Both the position numbers and the translations under genes were made by a program. From Planctomycetota bacterium (lineage in GTDB: Bacteria; Planctomycetota; UBA1135; GCA-002686595): a stretch of 64,000 bases of DNA. Below the pieces are notes generated by a model, which ran no database searches, was not told the DNA's origin, and saw only the letters and a program-made list of their open reading frames with translations. The stretch lies in assembly GCA_029259635.1 (NCBI GenBank), contig JAJDEU010000051.1:1-64000 (forward strand), written 5' to 3'. Below are positions 7,605 through 16,589 of the stretch, in pieces (the first letter of the stretch is position 1; the number at the start of each line of letters is the position of its first letter).

Positions 7605-10553
7605 TTAGAGCTTCTTATCCAGCCAGAGGAAGCGCTGGCGCAGGACATCGTCGCCGCAGGCTTCGCTGATTTCGGCCAGGCCGGGGGAGAGATCCGACTT
7701 GAATTGCTTGAGGATGGCTTGAGCACCGGCGATCCTCTTTCCGTCAACGAGGCTCCACTGGTAGTGGGCGTAGGCCAGCTCGAATTTGAGCTGGTACCAA
7801 TCACAGAGCCATTTTTCCGAGCGGTCCTCAAGCGTTTGAAGCCGGTCGGTGGCCAGCGGGAAGGCTTCCTCGCCGCCCACACCGGGGATCTCAATCATTT
7901 GGCTCTCGTCGCCCTCGACCCAACCGGAGATCGCGCGGGCGTAGTTGCGCTGGGTACGGCTCGACGGCGGCTTCGTCTTATTGCCCATCAGCTCCGTGAG
8001 AAGTTCCGCGGCATCGCGCACCTCTTTCAGCTCGAGCAGTGCGTGGGCCAGGTTGGGCTTCACCGAAGTAGTGAGCGCGTTTTGTACCTCTTGGCTCTCG
8101 TCGGAACCGAACTGATTGAGCGCGCTTCGAAGCAGTCGCTTCACCGTGGGCCACTCGGAGAGTTCGGTCCACAGGCGAGACTCGATCCGAATGTTGTTGA
8201 GCTTCGGCTTGCCCGCGAGCTCGTTGTAGAGCCCGAGGTTGACCGCCATCGAACGGGTCAGTCCCGCGATCGGCCCGGTCTCGTTCTTTTTCAGCGCCTC
8301 TTCGCGCAGGTCGCGGGTGACCTTGTAGATCTCGTAGGCGCCGATACCCGTCCAGCGATCGTCCTTGAACTCTTCGACCAAGCGGTCGCGACGCTTTTCC
8401 GCCGCCTCGAGATCGCCGAGCTTCAGGAAGGAACTCAGAGAGATGAAGATCGTCTTGGGTGCGAAGGTGTTCTGTTCGGAGAAGTCGTCGGCATAGCCGT
8501 CGAGCCACTCGAGCGCCGTCTCGTAGGAGCCACTGCCCGTCTCGGCGGCGTTGTAGTGAATCAGACCGCCGTAGTAGCGAGCGAGTGCCATCGCCTCGGT
8601 GCGACGTTTCTTGCCGCTCTCGGTCGTGGGCGCACGCACGGGATCGGTCACGTAGTCCTGTAGATACGCCTCGAGCTCGGCGAGGGCCTCGTCGGGCTGA
8701 TCCACTTTGCTCAAGCAGACCGCGGCGTAGGCGAGCGCTTTCTCGTACTCGTCCGCATTGCCGGGCACCTGAAGGAAACGCTCGCGCGCATCTTCGTAGT
8801 CCTTCGACTGGTAAGCGCTCTCCGCCTGCGAGTAGAGGATGTTGCCCGCGCCGCCGCCCTTGGCGAACTCGACGACCTGGTCTTGGGATTCGCGGAAGAG
8901 CGCCTCGAGCTGCGCATCTTCTCCAGCGCCGCGTTTGACTGCCTTGATCGAGTTGTGGAACTGCTTGGCGTTCTGCAGGTCGAACTTGGGGTCGCCCACC
9001 CAGCGCGTGTCGAGGGCCATGCGGAAGGCCATCGCCGCTTCGAGATTGCGCGAGGTCTTTTGAAAGCTGCGACCGATGTAGTAGATGACTTCGGGACCGA
9101 CGCGGGTCCGCGTGGCTTGATCGCCGGATTCGAGAACGGAGAGCACGCGCTTGAAGCCTTCAATCGCCTCGGCATAACGCTCCTGATAGAACATGCCCTG
9201 CGCGGCCTCGAACAAAATCTCGGGATCCACGGCGACGCCGCGATCGATGATCTCGGCGATCAAGCCCTGTGCGAGCAGCTGCAGCGAGTTGCCGCGGTTG
9301 TCGCGATTGACCTCTTGCGCAAACTCAAGGGCGAGGTCGATGGCCGCGCGCGAGTTGCGACGATTCTTGAAGCCCGCATCGCGCATCTCTTCACGCGTCT
9401 GGAACCAGACCATCTCGCCCTTGTCTCCGCCGACATAGCCGCCGGAGTTCATCAGGGCTCGGCCCGCAGAGAGTTGCGAGAGGTAGCCGTCGGGCCGGCT
9501 GACGCCAAAGCCGTAGATGTCCTTGCTGTTCTGAAAGTGCAGCGCGTAGCGGCAGGCTTCTTCGATCTCGCCAAAGCCGAGGTAGGCGTCGATCAACGGT
9601 CCGGTGCCTCGGTCGACAAAGGTCCAGAGCGCCTCTTGCGTTCCTGGCGGCAGGTCGTCGAAGCCGTTGTCGACCGCGCGATCCTCGGCGCTCGAAGGCA
9701 CCGAGTTTTCGACGACGTAGTTGAGGTAGTCAGCGCCATCGCTGAACTCGCCCATCTCGATGTAGACGCGTCCCTCGAGGAGGTAGGCCAGGCGTCCCCA
9801 TTCGCTGTCCTCGCTCGCCGAATCGGCGACCTCTTCCAGAGTGGAGATAGCTTGATCGAAGAAGTAGGTCCCGTCATCGGAGACCTGCGCCATGGTCAAT
9901 AACATCTGGCTCGTGTTGAGCATCAGCCGGAACTTCTCGCGTTCGAGCGTATTCGTCGCGCCCTCGAGCTCGCGCTCTTCGTCGATCTCGGCGTCGAGCC
10001 TGGTGGTGAGATCCGACGTGTCCCCGACGGCGTCCGTCAGGACGTCCATGAGGAGCGTGCGCAGCTCGACGGCGCGATCGCCGACGGCTTCGGTGTAGAG
10101 CTCAAAGACTTCCGTGCCGAAATTCTTCGCGAGCGCGACCCGGTTGCGCTTGGCCTGCCCGAGGTTTTCGGCGAACTTGAACTCGTCGATGTATTCGGCA
10201 TAGGAGCGGAGCGCCTTCTCATAGAGCTCAAGCTTGCGCTCTTCCTCCCGTTCGCGACGGGCACTGGTGGCGAAGATTTCACACCGAGTGAGACCGATCT
10301 CCTCTTTGATCGAATCGCTGACATCCTCTTGCTTGATTCCGTCGAGCACGGTCTCGGCCAACTCGACGAACTGCCAATCCTGAGCAAGTCCTCGAGCTAG
10401 TCGAAGCTCCTCGCGAGTTTGACGGTCGGAGTTCTGCCGCGAAGGCGCTGAACAAGCCTTGGCGGGGGACCCGATCAGCAGCACGCTAGCTGTGATGAGG
10501 GCGACGGCCGCGAGAGGCGGGAGAAAGCGAAGCAACGGGCGAGAAGTGTTCAT
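7605..10553 (-). CDS. Large secreted TPR-repeat protein
   Basis: A 982-aa protein with an N-terminal signal peptide (hydrophobic LAAVALITASVLLIGSPAKAC). The Cys after AKA could be lipidated, but the lipobox is atypical. The rest is almost entirely helical tandem repeats of TPR type, for example RLAYLLEGRVYIEMGEFSDG, AAQGMFYQERYAEAIEGFKR and EALAELEAYLQDY. Charged segments are common and no enzyme motif is visible. It is the first gene after the 315-base gap behind secretin 2 and is followed after about 200 bases by the smaller TPR gene and exbB. It probably acts as a periplasmic scaffold for the ExbB/ExbD-secretin assembly; that role is inferred from gene order only. Confidence 0.8.
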   Translation of the reverse strand: MNTSRPLLRFLPPLAAVALITASVLLIGSPAKACSAPSRQNSDRQTREELRLARGLAQDWQFVELAETVLDGIKQEDVSDSIKEEIGLTRCEIFATSARREREEERKLELYEKALRSYAEYIDEFKFAENLGQAKRNRVALAKNFGTEVFELYTEAVGDRAVELRTLLMDVLTDAVGDTSDLTTRLDAEIDEERELEGATNTLEREKFRLMLNTSQMLLTMAQVSDDGTYFFDQAISTLEEVADSASEDSEWGRLAYLLEGRVYIEMGEFSDGADYLNYVVENSVPSSAEDRAVDNGFDDLPPGTQEALWTFVDRGTGPLIDAYLGFGEIEEACRYALHFQNSKDIYGFGVSRPDGYLSQLSAGRALMNSGGYVGGDKGEMVWFQTREEMRDAGFKNRRNSRAAIDLALEFAQEVNRDNRGNSLQLLAQGLIAEIIDRGVAVDPEILFEAAQGMFYQERYAEAIEGFKRVLSVLESGDQATRTRVGPEVIYYIGRSFQKTSRNLEAAMAFRMALDTRWVGDPKFDLQNAKQFHNSIKAVKRGAGEDAQLEALFRESQDQVVEFAKGGGAGNILYSQAESAYQSKDYEDARERFLQVPGNADEYEKALAYAAVCLSKVDQPDEALAELEAYLQDYVTDPVRAPTTESGKKRRTEAMALARYYGGLIHYNAAETGSGSYETALEWLDGYADDFSEQNTFAPKTIFISLSSFLKLGDLEAAEKRRDRLVEEFKDDRWTGIGAYEIYKVTRDLREEALKKNETGPIAGLTRSMAVNLGLYNELAGKPKLNNIRIESRLWTELSEWPTVKRLLRSALNQFGSDESQEVQNALTTSVKPNLAHALLELKEVRDAAELLTELMGNKTKPPSSRTQRNYARAISGWVEGDESQMIEIPGVGGEEAFPLATDRLQTLEDRSEKWLCDWYQLKFELAYAHYQWSLVDGKRIAGAQAILKQFKSDLSPGLAEISEACGDDVLRQRFLWLDKKL

Positions 10554-10869
10554 GGTACTGCCGCGTTTGAGGCATCCGGGTGTGGCGAACCAGGCCCCGC
10601 AAGATTGGGGTGCCGGGACTATCCCAGCTACGTGGAGGAGTTTCGGAGTGTCTTCGAGAGCGAGGCGCTCGACCTCGTTCGGCGCCTTGAGAGCTCGAAG
10701 GCTCGCCGCGGATGGGGCTCAGAGGAGTTCGAGCATCCGCACAAGGGCCAGAGAGGGGTTCCGGCGTTCGCGTGTCAGGAGAAAATTAGCGAGGTCGACT
10801 CGCCGTTGGCAGCGAGTCGACCCACGTTGAGTTGTCTGGCCTAAGAGAGCTGGAACGGATGAGGCCGGT
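10554..10869. other. Intergenic region with a terminator and probable promoter, minus strand
   Basis: 316 bases between the large TPR gene and secretin 2. The right part holds the hairpin annotated separately. The left part (10554-10790) would have to carry the promoter for the TPR-ExbB-ExbD genes, but no consensus pair stands out. A 79-codon plus-strand open frame here (10605-10844) runs into the hairpin and looks spurious. Confidence 0.4.
10780..10822 (-). terminator. Probable terminator of secretin 2
   Basis: On the minus strand an 11-bp perfect stem (10812-10822 with 10793-10803, loop of 8) is followed by a weak T-containing tail (TCGCTAATTTTC). It lies about 48 bases after the secretin 2 stop. 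The poor U-tract makes this only a moderately good intrinsic terminator. Confidence 0.5.
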
Positions 10870-13542
10870 CTAGCCTTGGCCCAATTGGAGGTTCATGTTG
10901 TTCAGCGTCGGCTCTTTTTCCATCGGGATCACGATTTCTGCTTTGAGCAGAATCAAGAGCTTGCGGCTGGTGATGAATTGTCCCTTGCGCTCGAACAGAA
11001 GCGAGACGATCGGGATCTTATTCAGGATCGGGATTCCCGACTGAAGGTTTTCTTCGTCGCGAATACGCAGGCCACCGAGCAGGACGGTCGCGCCGTCCGG
11101 GATCGGTACCGAAGTGCGCACGCGGGAGACTTCGAGCTGCGGCAGCTGAAGCGTCACCGCGGTACCACCACCGAGGCTGGTCGTGAACTCGGGAATCGGT
11201 CGAACCAGCTCGGCGACCGTCGGGCGCATCTCCACCGTGATGAAGCGACGGTCGGCGGAGACGACCGGGCGAACGTCGAGGATGACGCCGTCTTCGATCA
11301 CCGCGACCACCGGATCCGCGATACTGGCGGCCTGAGCGATCTCGACGTCGTAGTCCTGAATATAGGCGACCTGGTTGAGAACCGTGAGGTTCGAACGCGC
11401 CGTGTTGTGGACCAGAATGTGGGGGGCGGTGACCAGCTCGATACGCTCTGATTTGGCGACGGCTCGCAGAATCAGCTCGAGCTCGAGGTCCTGCAAGTAA
11501 GTCCACTGGAAGGAGAGCCCGCCGCTGCCCGTAAGTACGCCTTGGTCACCGAGGTCGGTGTCGTAGAGGTTCTCAAGGCGCGCGCCGGCTTGCCCATTGG
11601 CGCCGTTGTCGAAGAAGGCACCGAGGTCATTGCCCTGGCCAATCGAGTTGCCGAGCTCCGTTTGAGTTGCGGTATCGCCGAAGTCGTTGAAGAACTCGTT
11701 GGTTCCCGTACCGGGCGCTCCCAGTCCGCGGAAGTCCACGCCGATGTCTTCGAGGAAGTTGTCTTCCATCTTCACGAAGCGAGCTTCGATATCGACCATG
11801 ATCGCCGTGGCTTCGCGCAGATCTTCGAGCAGGCTCTCGATCTGCTCGTGAATGGCGGGCGTGTGGTTGACGATCAACGTGCCGCTCTCGGTGACCTGAA
11901 GACCGTTGTTGTCGTCTTCTTCCCAGGACTCGGGGTTGATGAAGTCGCGAATGAGAGCGTCGAGGTCGTCGCCGGTGACGACGAGCGCTTCCTGCGCTTC
12001 GAGGTCTTCTTCCTCGATGTCCGTCCCCTGTGAGGGCCGAACATTGATCTCGCGACCGGGGAAGTTAGCGACCGGATGAATCAGGTCTCGAACATCGTAG
12101 AAGCGCAGCTCCTGGCCACCGGTGAGTTCCTCCGGAAGGACAAAGTTCACGACGCCGTTTTGAATCTTCCAGCGCACGAACTCCGAAGTTGCTGCGATCA
12201 AGTCGAGCAGTTTCTTCACGCTGCGGTCGGGCAAGTTCAGGTTGACCGACGTCTCGTCTTCGTCCTCGTCTTTCAACAAGGAGCTGACCACAAAGTTGAT
12301 TCCGGTGACCCTCTGTAGGTACTCGGCGACGGAGACAAGCGGTGCGCCCTCGCCGTCCGAGCCGAACTTGACCGGGATCTGAGTGCTCTCGAGCTTGCGG
12401 AGAATAGGCGCGATGTCGTTGGCGCCGGAGGCGCTCGCCTTGGAGAAGGCGATGGGGTCGCGCTGTTGGACTTCGTTCCAATACTCGAGGTCGTCGAAGA
12501 CGACGGGCTCGGTCTGCGGGACCGACATGGCTTCGATCTCGGCGAAGGTGCGCAGCCACTGCTCATGCAGATTGCGACGGTTGTCGGTGTCCACTTTCAA
12601 GTGCCGAGCTTCCGACGCCAGGTCGCGCAGGTCGATGGCGTACTCGTTGCCCGGATCGAGGATCAGGAGGTTCTTCGCGAGGCGCCCGGCCTGCTCGTAG
12701 TTCTCGCGTTGGAACGCCGCATTCGCATCGCTGTAGAGGCGGTGGAGGGCGTTCTCGCGATAGCGCTTGGCGTCCTCTTCCTCGCGGGCCGCTTCGGCTA
12801 CCGCTGCGGCTTTCGACTCCATTTCCCGAGCGCTCGCTTGCTCATTCTGCATGTCGAGCGTCGCGCGAATCTTCTGGCCGACGATCGCTTCGTCGATGGA
12901 GTCGTTGGCGGTCAGAGGGTGGTACTGGAGGATGACTTCCGCTTCGCGATAGTTGACCAGCGCCGTGGAGAAGTCGCCTTCGGACCGGGCACGGTCGCCA
13001 TCGAGAACAGCCTGGTCCACCTTCATGCGCATCTGTGCGCGGCGGACGACTTCACGGCTGGCGTCGAGCTCAAAGAAGTCGGCTGCGCTGGAGTAGCCGT
13101 CACCCAGAAGGGCTTTGACGTCGCGCATGCCGGCTCGAGCGGCTTCGTTTTGCGGAGCAAACTGGAGCGCTTCGGCGAATGCGGCCAGGGCGCCGTGCAG
13201 GTCGCCTTGACCCAGCAGAGTCTCGCCTTCACCGACCATGTGCTCGGCCAGGGAAGCGCGTTGTTCTTGTCGTCGCTGGAGCTGAGCGACGTCGTCGTCG
13301 AAGCTCTCGCTGGCCACTTCGTCCTGCGCGACCGGTGCCGCAGCTTCCGCGGTGTTCACCTGTTCGGTTTCCGATGGATTCTCCTCCGCGGGTTCGAACG
13401 GGGTCAGCTCGACGTTGTGCTCGCTCTCCTCGGGTTCTGAGGACTGGCACGCGGTGATCGCAGTTAAAGGGAGTGCAATCGCGACGGCCGCAAGAGCGGT
13501 CGGAAGCATCGGGCTGGAGAATCGGAGAGAGCAGAAGCGCAT
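10870..13542 (-). CDS. TPR-containing secretin (GspD/PilQ superfamily), outer-membrane lipoprotein (copy 2)
   Basis: An 890-aa secretin with an N-terminal lipoprotein signal ending in AITAC (Cys about residue 32). It continues with an acidic linker, a TPR segment (GETLLGQGDLHGALAAFAEALQFAP) and a long Glu/Ala-rich coiled coil. Next are an STN/N0-like domain (VSVAEYLQRVTGINFVVSSLL), N-domains containing YDVRDLIHPVANFPG, and the secretin barrel. The barrel carries VPIPDGATVLLGGLRIRDEE and IPILNKIPIVSLLF. Domain order matches the secretin at 1063, so the two are paralogs, but sequence identity is modest outside the barrel. It lies upstream of the TPR-ExbB-ExbD genes and appears to be a separate transcription unit with its own terminator. 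Partner and substrate are unknown. Confidence 0.85.
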   Translation of the reverse strand: MRFCSLRFSSPMLPTALAAVAIALPLTAITACQSSEPEESEHNVELTPFEPAEENPSETEQVNTAEAAAPVAQDEVASESFDDDVAQLQRRQEQRASLAEHMVGEGETLLGQGDLHGALAAFAEALQFAPQNEAARAGMRDVKALLGDGYSSAADFFELDASREVVRRAQMRMKVDQAVLDGDRARSEGDFSTALVNYREAEVILQYHPLTANDSIDEAIVGQKIRATLDMQNEQASAREMESKAAAVAEAAREEEDAKRYRENALHRLYSDANAAFQRENYEQAGRLAKNLLILDPGNEYAIDLRDLASEARHLKVDTDNRRNLHEQWLRTFAEIEAMSVPQTEPVVFDDLEYWNEVQQRDPIAFSKASASGANDIAPILRKLESTQIPVKFGSDGEGAPLVSVAEYLQRVTGINFVVSSLLKDEDEDETSVNLNLPDRSVKKLLDLIAATSEFVRWKIQNGVVNFVLPEELTGGQELRFYDVRDLIHPVANFPGREINVRPSQGTDIEEEDLEAQEALVVTGDDLDALIRDFINPESWEEDDNNGLQVTESGTLIVNHTPAIHEQIESLLEDLREATAIMVDIEARFVKMEDNFLEDIGVDFRGLGAPGTGTNEFFNDFGDTATQTELGNSIGQGNDLGAFFDNGANGQAGARLENLYDTDLGDQGVLTGSGGLSFQWTYLQDLELELILRAVAKSERIELVTAPHILVHNTARSNLTVLNQVAYIQDYDVEIAQAASIADPVVAVIEDGVILDVRPVVSADRRFITVEMRPTVAELVRPIPEFTTSLGGGTAVTLQLPQLEVSRVRTSVPIPDGATVLLGGLRIRDEENLQSGIPILNKIPIVSLLFERKGQFITSRKLLILLKAEIVIPMEKEPTLNNMNLQLGQG

Positions 13543-14014
13543 GGTGGGAATGGCCTTGTTCCTGGGGGAATCGAGGGGACCCGCCCGATCACAGAAGAGT
13601 GATGGGGCGCCGGCTCCTCGGCAGCACGTCGGTTTTCAGAGAGATGACGAGGTGCATGTCGATGGAGGCGGAAGCGTCGCGGAGAGAAAAGAGCGTGGCG
13701 GAAAAAGAGAGAGGAATGGATCCGGGCAGTAACTACACGCCTAGAAACAATCGACTACCCGTTTTATGCCGGACCGAGGGGCTCGGAGGAGGAAGGAAAC
13801 GGCCACCACGCGGGAGGCCACGGAAACACTTCGGGTACGAAGGCGGGCAACAGTCGGAAGAAGCGCCCGGAAGCCGCTCTCATCGAGAGCGGTAAAATTC
13901 CGCGACTACTTGTCCCTCCAGCGGTTGCAACCGTCGGCCGAGAGCGGTCGAGGAGCATATCCCCGGTCTCCACAGGGGTCAACCAAGGGGGGCAGAGGAG
14001 TTCTCCACGGGCTT
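13543..14014. other. Intergenic region upstream of secretin 2
   Basis: 472 bases without a convincing gene. They should contain the promoter and leader of secretin 2 and the 3' end of the uracil-DNA glycosylase transcript. One compact hairpin is visible: CCGCTCTC (13874-13881), loop ATC, GAGAGCGG (13885-13892). It has a short A/T stretch on the plus-strand side and no U-tract on the minus side. A purine-rich stretch (about 13680-13730) lies between it and the secretin start. Confidence 0.4.
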
Positions 14015-14869
14015 CTAGCCGCGCGGAGGAGGGCTCAGACCGAGCTCGGCCATTCCCAGCTGAATATCCAGCCAGGTCTCCTTCTTCATATTCGGCGAGC
14101 GCAGCAGGAAAGCCGGGTGGTAGGTCGCCAAGACCCGACGCCCCCCGAGCTGAGGGGGGCGATGGATTCGCCCGCGCATTTGACCCATCGACGCTGTGCT
14201 TTGGAGCAGCGCACCGGCGGCGTGGCGGCCGAGCGCGATGATCAGTTCGGGATCGACCAGCTCGATCTGGGCCAAGAGGAAAGGAGCACAGGTCGCTTTC
14301 TCCATGGGAGAGGGGTCGCGATTCTCCGGCGGACGACATTTGAGTGTGTTGGCAATCACTACTTCCGACCGAGAGAGCCCCATCCCTTTTTGGATGATGT
14401 CGGTAAGAAGGGCTCCAGCTTGGCCCACGAAGGGCACCCCCTGCTGGTCTTCGTGGAAGCCGGGCGCTTCCCCGATGAAGAGCACACGGGCGGGCGGATC
14501 GCCATCGGCAAAGACGGTATTCGTGCGCGTCTCGTGGAGTGCGCAAGCTTGGCAAGCCGCCACCTTCTCGCGCAAGCTTCGCCAGGTCTCACTCGGGCTG
14601 CCCGGATTGGGCGGGCTGGCCGGGCTGCGCGGAGGGCTCGGCACTGCGGCCGGTGCCGGAGCCGGCTTCTCTTTCGAGCTCGGTCGGGACTCCACGGCGC
14701 GCTCGGAGGATGCAGCCATCGGTGCCTGGGGGATGAGGGTCACTTCTTGGAGATCGGCGACTCGCCGCTGTCCGCGCCTCTGCTGCCGCACGACATGATG
14801 TCGAAGTGCGCCGGCCAAATGGGCGAGCTCGCCATGGGGGTCGGAGTGAGCTTCGTCCTTCGGCATCAT
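14015..14869 (-). CDS. Uracil-DNA glycosylase, family 4 (4Fe-4S type)
   Basis: A 284-aa DNA repair enzyme that removes uracil from deaminated DNA. Residues 1-95 are a low-complexity, Pro/Ala/Ser-rich extension. The catalytic domain starts near residue 96. Motif I is GEAPGFHEDQQGVPFVGQAG (about 133-152), and the C-terminal HPAFLLR is motif III. Four cysteines placed as in family 4 enzymes (C106, C109, C178, C194) should bind the 4Fe-4S cluster. The ATG at 14869 overlaps the mtaB stop in an ATGA arrangement, so it is translationally coupled to mtaB. The disordered N-terminus resembles that of phage SPO1-type and other bacterial members annotated as DNA polymerase-associated. Confidence 0.9.
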   Translation of the reverse strand: MMPKDEAHSDPHGELAHLAGALRHHVVRQQRRGQRRVADLQEVTLIPQAPMAASSERAVESRPSSKEKPAPAPAAVPSPPRSPASPPNPGSPSETWRSLREKVAACQACALHETRTNTVFADGDPPARVLFIGEAPGFHEDQQGVPFVGQAGALLTDIIQKGMGLSRSEVVIANTLKCRPPENRDPSPMEKATCAPFLLAQIELVDPELIIALGRHAAGALLQSTASMGQMRGRIHRPPQLGGRRVLATYHPAFLLRSPNMKKETWLDIQLGMAELGLSPPPRG

Positions 14870-16188
14870 TGAGACAGCGCCTCCTCCACACCCATCGGCT
14901 TGCCGATCAATCGAGTCTCGTCCGAGTCGTTTCGCTCCACCTCGAGCTCGACCTCGATCATCGCAGGCGGCACCCCCTCGATGTCTTCCGGACGCACGGT
15001 GACTCGTTGGTAGCGACCGGAGAGTCCGGTCCAACCCTCCAATACGACTGTTTCTCGGGCACCATTTAGAGATTCACGATAGATGAGTTCCACCTCGGAA
15101 GCGGCTTGGGAGAGCCGTGCTCTTCGATCGCGAACCTCGGCGGGGCTGGAGAGCGAGCGCGGATTTGCGGCGGCCGTTCCCGGTCGCGGCGAGAAGGGGA
15201 AGACGTGTAGGCGCGCGAATCCGGCCTCGTGCACAGCGTTGAGCGTGTTGACGAAGCGGCTCTCTGTCTCTCCGTCAAAGCCGACCAAGACGTCCGCGGT
15301 GAAGGCCGGGCGATCCAGTTGACCGCGAATGAGATCGCAAGCGGCGAGGTACTCCTTTCGCGTGTACCAGCGATTCATCAGGACCAGGGTCTCGTCATCT
15401 CCCGACTGCAGCGGCATATGAAGGTGGGGAGCGATGCGGTCCGGCGCCTCGGCCATCACGGCCAAGACACTGTCGCCGGTGCCCGAGGGAATGACTTCCG
15501 TCGCCTCGATCGAGGAGAGCCGAAGGCGCCAGGGCCGCGGGCTCCCGTTTTCGTCAAAAACGTCGATATCGACGAGCTTTCGGAGCAAAAAGGCGAGGTT
15601 TTGACCTAAATCGAGGCCCCAGTGACCGATGTGGATGCCGCACAGGACGATCTCGTGAAAGCCGTTGGCAAGGAGGCCGCGAACCTCAACCTCGAGCTCA
15701 TCCGCCGATTTGGAGCGGCTGCGACCGCGCACTTTCGGAATGATGCAGAAGGCGCAGGTTTTGTTGCAGCCATCCTGGATCTTGAGGAAGGCGCGCGTGT
15801 GACCGGCGAACTCGGTAATGCCGGACGGGATTCCCAGCTCTTCGGGATCGACCTCTTCGCCGATCTGCCGCAGGAAGTGAGCCGGGCGCTTGGCTTCCCC
15901 GTTGCCAAGGACCCAATCCACGCCGGGGAGTTCTCGCAGGACTTCGGGCTCGCTCTCCGCGAGGCAACCCGTCACGCAGATTCGGGTCTCCGGGGTCTCT
16001 CGTCCGATGCGCCGAATCAGCTGACGCGCCTTTCGCCCGGCTTCCGCGGTAACGGTGCAGGTATTGATCACGACCAGATCCGCTTCGCGATTCTCGGTCC
16101 AACCGCGCCGGCGCAGAGTTTCGCGCAAGAGTTGGGTGTCGTACTGGTTGGCTTTGCAGCCGAAGGTCACGAATCTCACGGAGCGCAT
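14866..16188 (-). CDS. mtaB: tRNA (N6-L-threonylcarbamoyladenosine(37)-C2)-methylthiotransferase MtaB
   Basis: A 440-aa radical-SAM methylthiotransferase that converts t6A to ms2t6A at position 37 of ANN-decoding tRNAs. The N-terminal UPF0004 domain carries the auxiliary-cluster cysteines in FGCKANQYDT, NTCTVT and VTGC. The radical SAM motif is CNKTCAFC (CX3CX2C) within KIQDGCNKTCAFCIIPKVRG. Downstream LRLSSIEATEV and HLHMPLQSG match the family, and the last about 65 residues are the TRAM-like domain. GCK..NQYDT, NTCTVT and RGRSRS favour MtaB over MiaB or RimO. ATG 16188 is chosen over a TTG five codons upstream. Its stop overlaps the start of the uracil-DNA glycosylase gene. Confidence 0.9.
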   Translation of the reverse strand: MRSVRFVTFGCKANQYDTQLLRETLRRRGWTENREADLVVINTCTVTAEAGRKARQLIRRIGRETPETRICVTGCLAESEPEVLRELPGVDWVLGNGEAKRPAHFLRQIGEEVDPEELGIPSGITEFAGHTRAFLKIQDGCNKTCAFCIIPKVRGRSRSKSADELEVEVRGLLANGFHEIVLCGIHIGHWGLDLGQNLAFLLRKLVDIDVFDENGSPRPWRLRLSSIEATEVIPSGTGDSVLAVMAEAPDRIAPHLHMPLQSGDDETLVLMNRWYTRKEYLAACDLIRGQLDRPAFTADVLVGFDGETESRFVNTLNAVHEAGFARLHVFPFSPRPGTAAANPRSLSSPAEVRDRRARLSQAASEVELIYRESLNGARETVVLEGWTGLSGRYQRVTVRPEDIEGVPPAMIEVELEVERNDSDETRLIGKPMGVEEALSQ

Positions 16189-16221
16189 GGCGAATCCTAG
16201 CAATCCGCAGGGTGAGTGCTG

Positions 16222-16249
16222 GGAACTGACTGGGTTCCGTGTGGAAAGC
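16222..16249 (+). repeat. Left arm of a perfect 28-bp inverted repeat
   Basis: The arm starts GGAACTGACTGGGTTCC and ends GTGGAAAGC. Its exact reverse complement is at 16359-16386. The arms enclose 109 bp of unique sequence. No target-site duplication flanks them. Confidence 0.9.
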
Positions 16250-16358
16250 CTGAGCTAAGTGCCTGCGCGCCAGGATCCTCCAACGGGATTTCAGTTTCGA
16301 GGGCCTGGGCTGCACTGATCTTGACGCAAGCCTTGAGGTCACCACGAGTAATGCGTGA

Positions 16359-16386
16359 GCTTTCCACACGGAACCCAGTCAGTTCC
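16359..16386 (-). repeat. Right arm of the perfect 28-bp inverted repeat
   Basis: Exact reverse complement of 16222-16249 over all 28 positions; pairing stops immediately at both ends. The enclosed 109 bp contains TTGACG at 16321-16326, a possible outward-reading -35 element, with AGTAAT about 20 bases later. Confidence 0.9.
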
Positions 16387-16589
16387 GTTCGGTCCGCCGA
16401 CTTTCGCCGAATCGAGCGCGCGGGTCGGCGGTTCGGCGCGAGTGAGGCGGGCGCCGGGAATCTCGAGGCGTGCCCACAGACTCCCAAGCCGCTGGACGCG
16501 TGGGACCGGAGGGACTTTTTTAGGCGCATCTGATCATTTTTTTTCTCCGCCCCGAACCGCAGCGGGGTGGCGGGGTACAGTCGGGTCCC

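Larger units (their letters stand above)
16204..16589. other. Divergent intergenic region between mtaB and the TPR lipoprotein gene
   Basis: 386 bases with no gene. The region contains the perfect 28-bp inverted repeat annotated separately and, near 16537-16544, a T-run of eight. The plus-strand gene has a weak TACAGT -10-like box (16576-16581) nine bases before its ATG, but no -35 partner. Confidence 0.5.

Noticed and set aside
10605-10844. 79-codon plus-strand frame in the gap between the large TPR gene and secretin 2
   Set aside because: Runs through the terminator hairpin of secretin 2; no family features.
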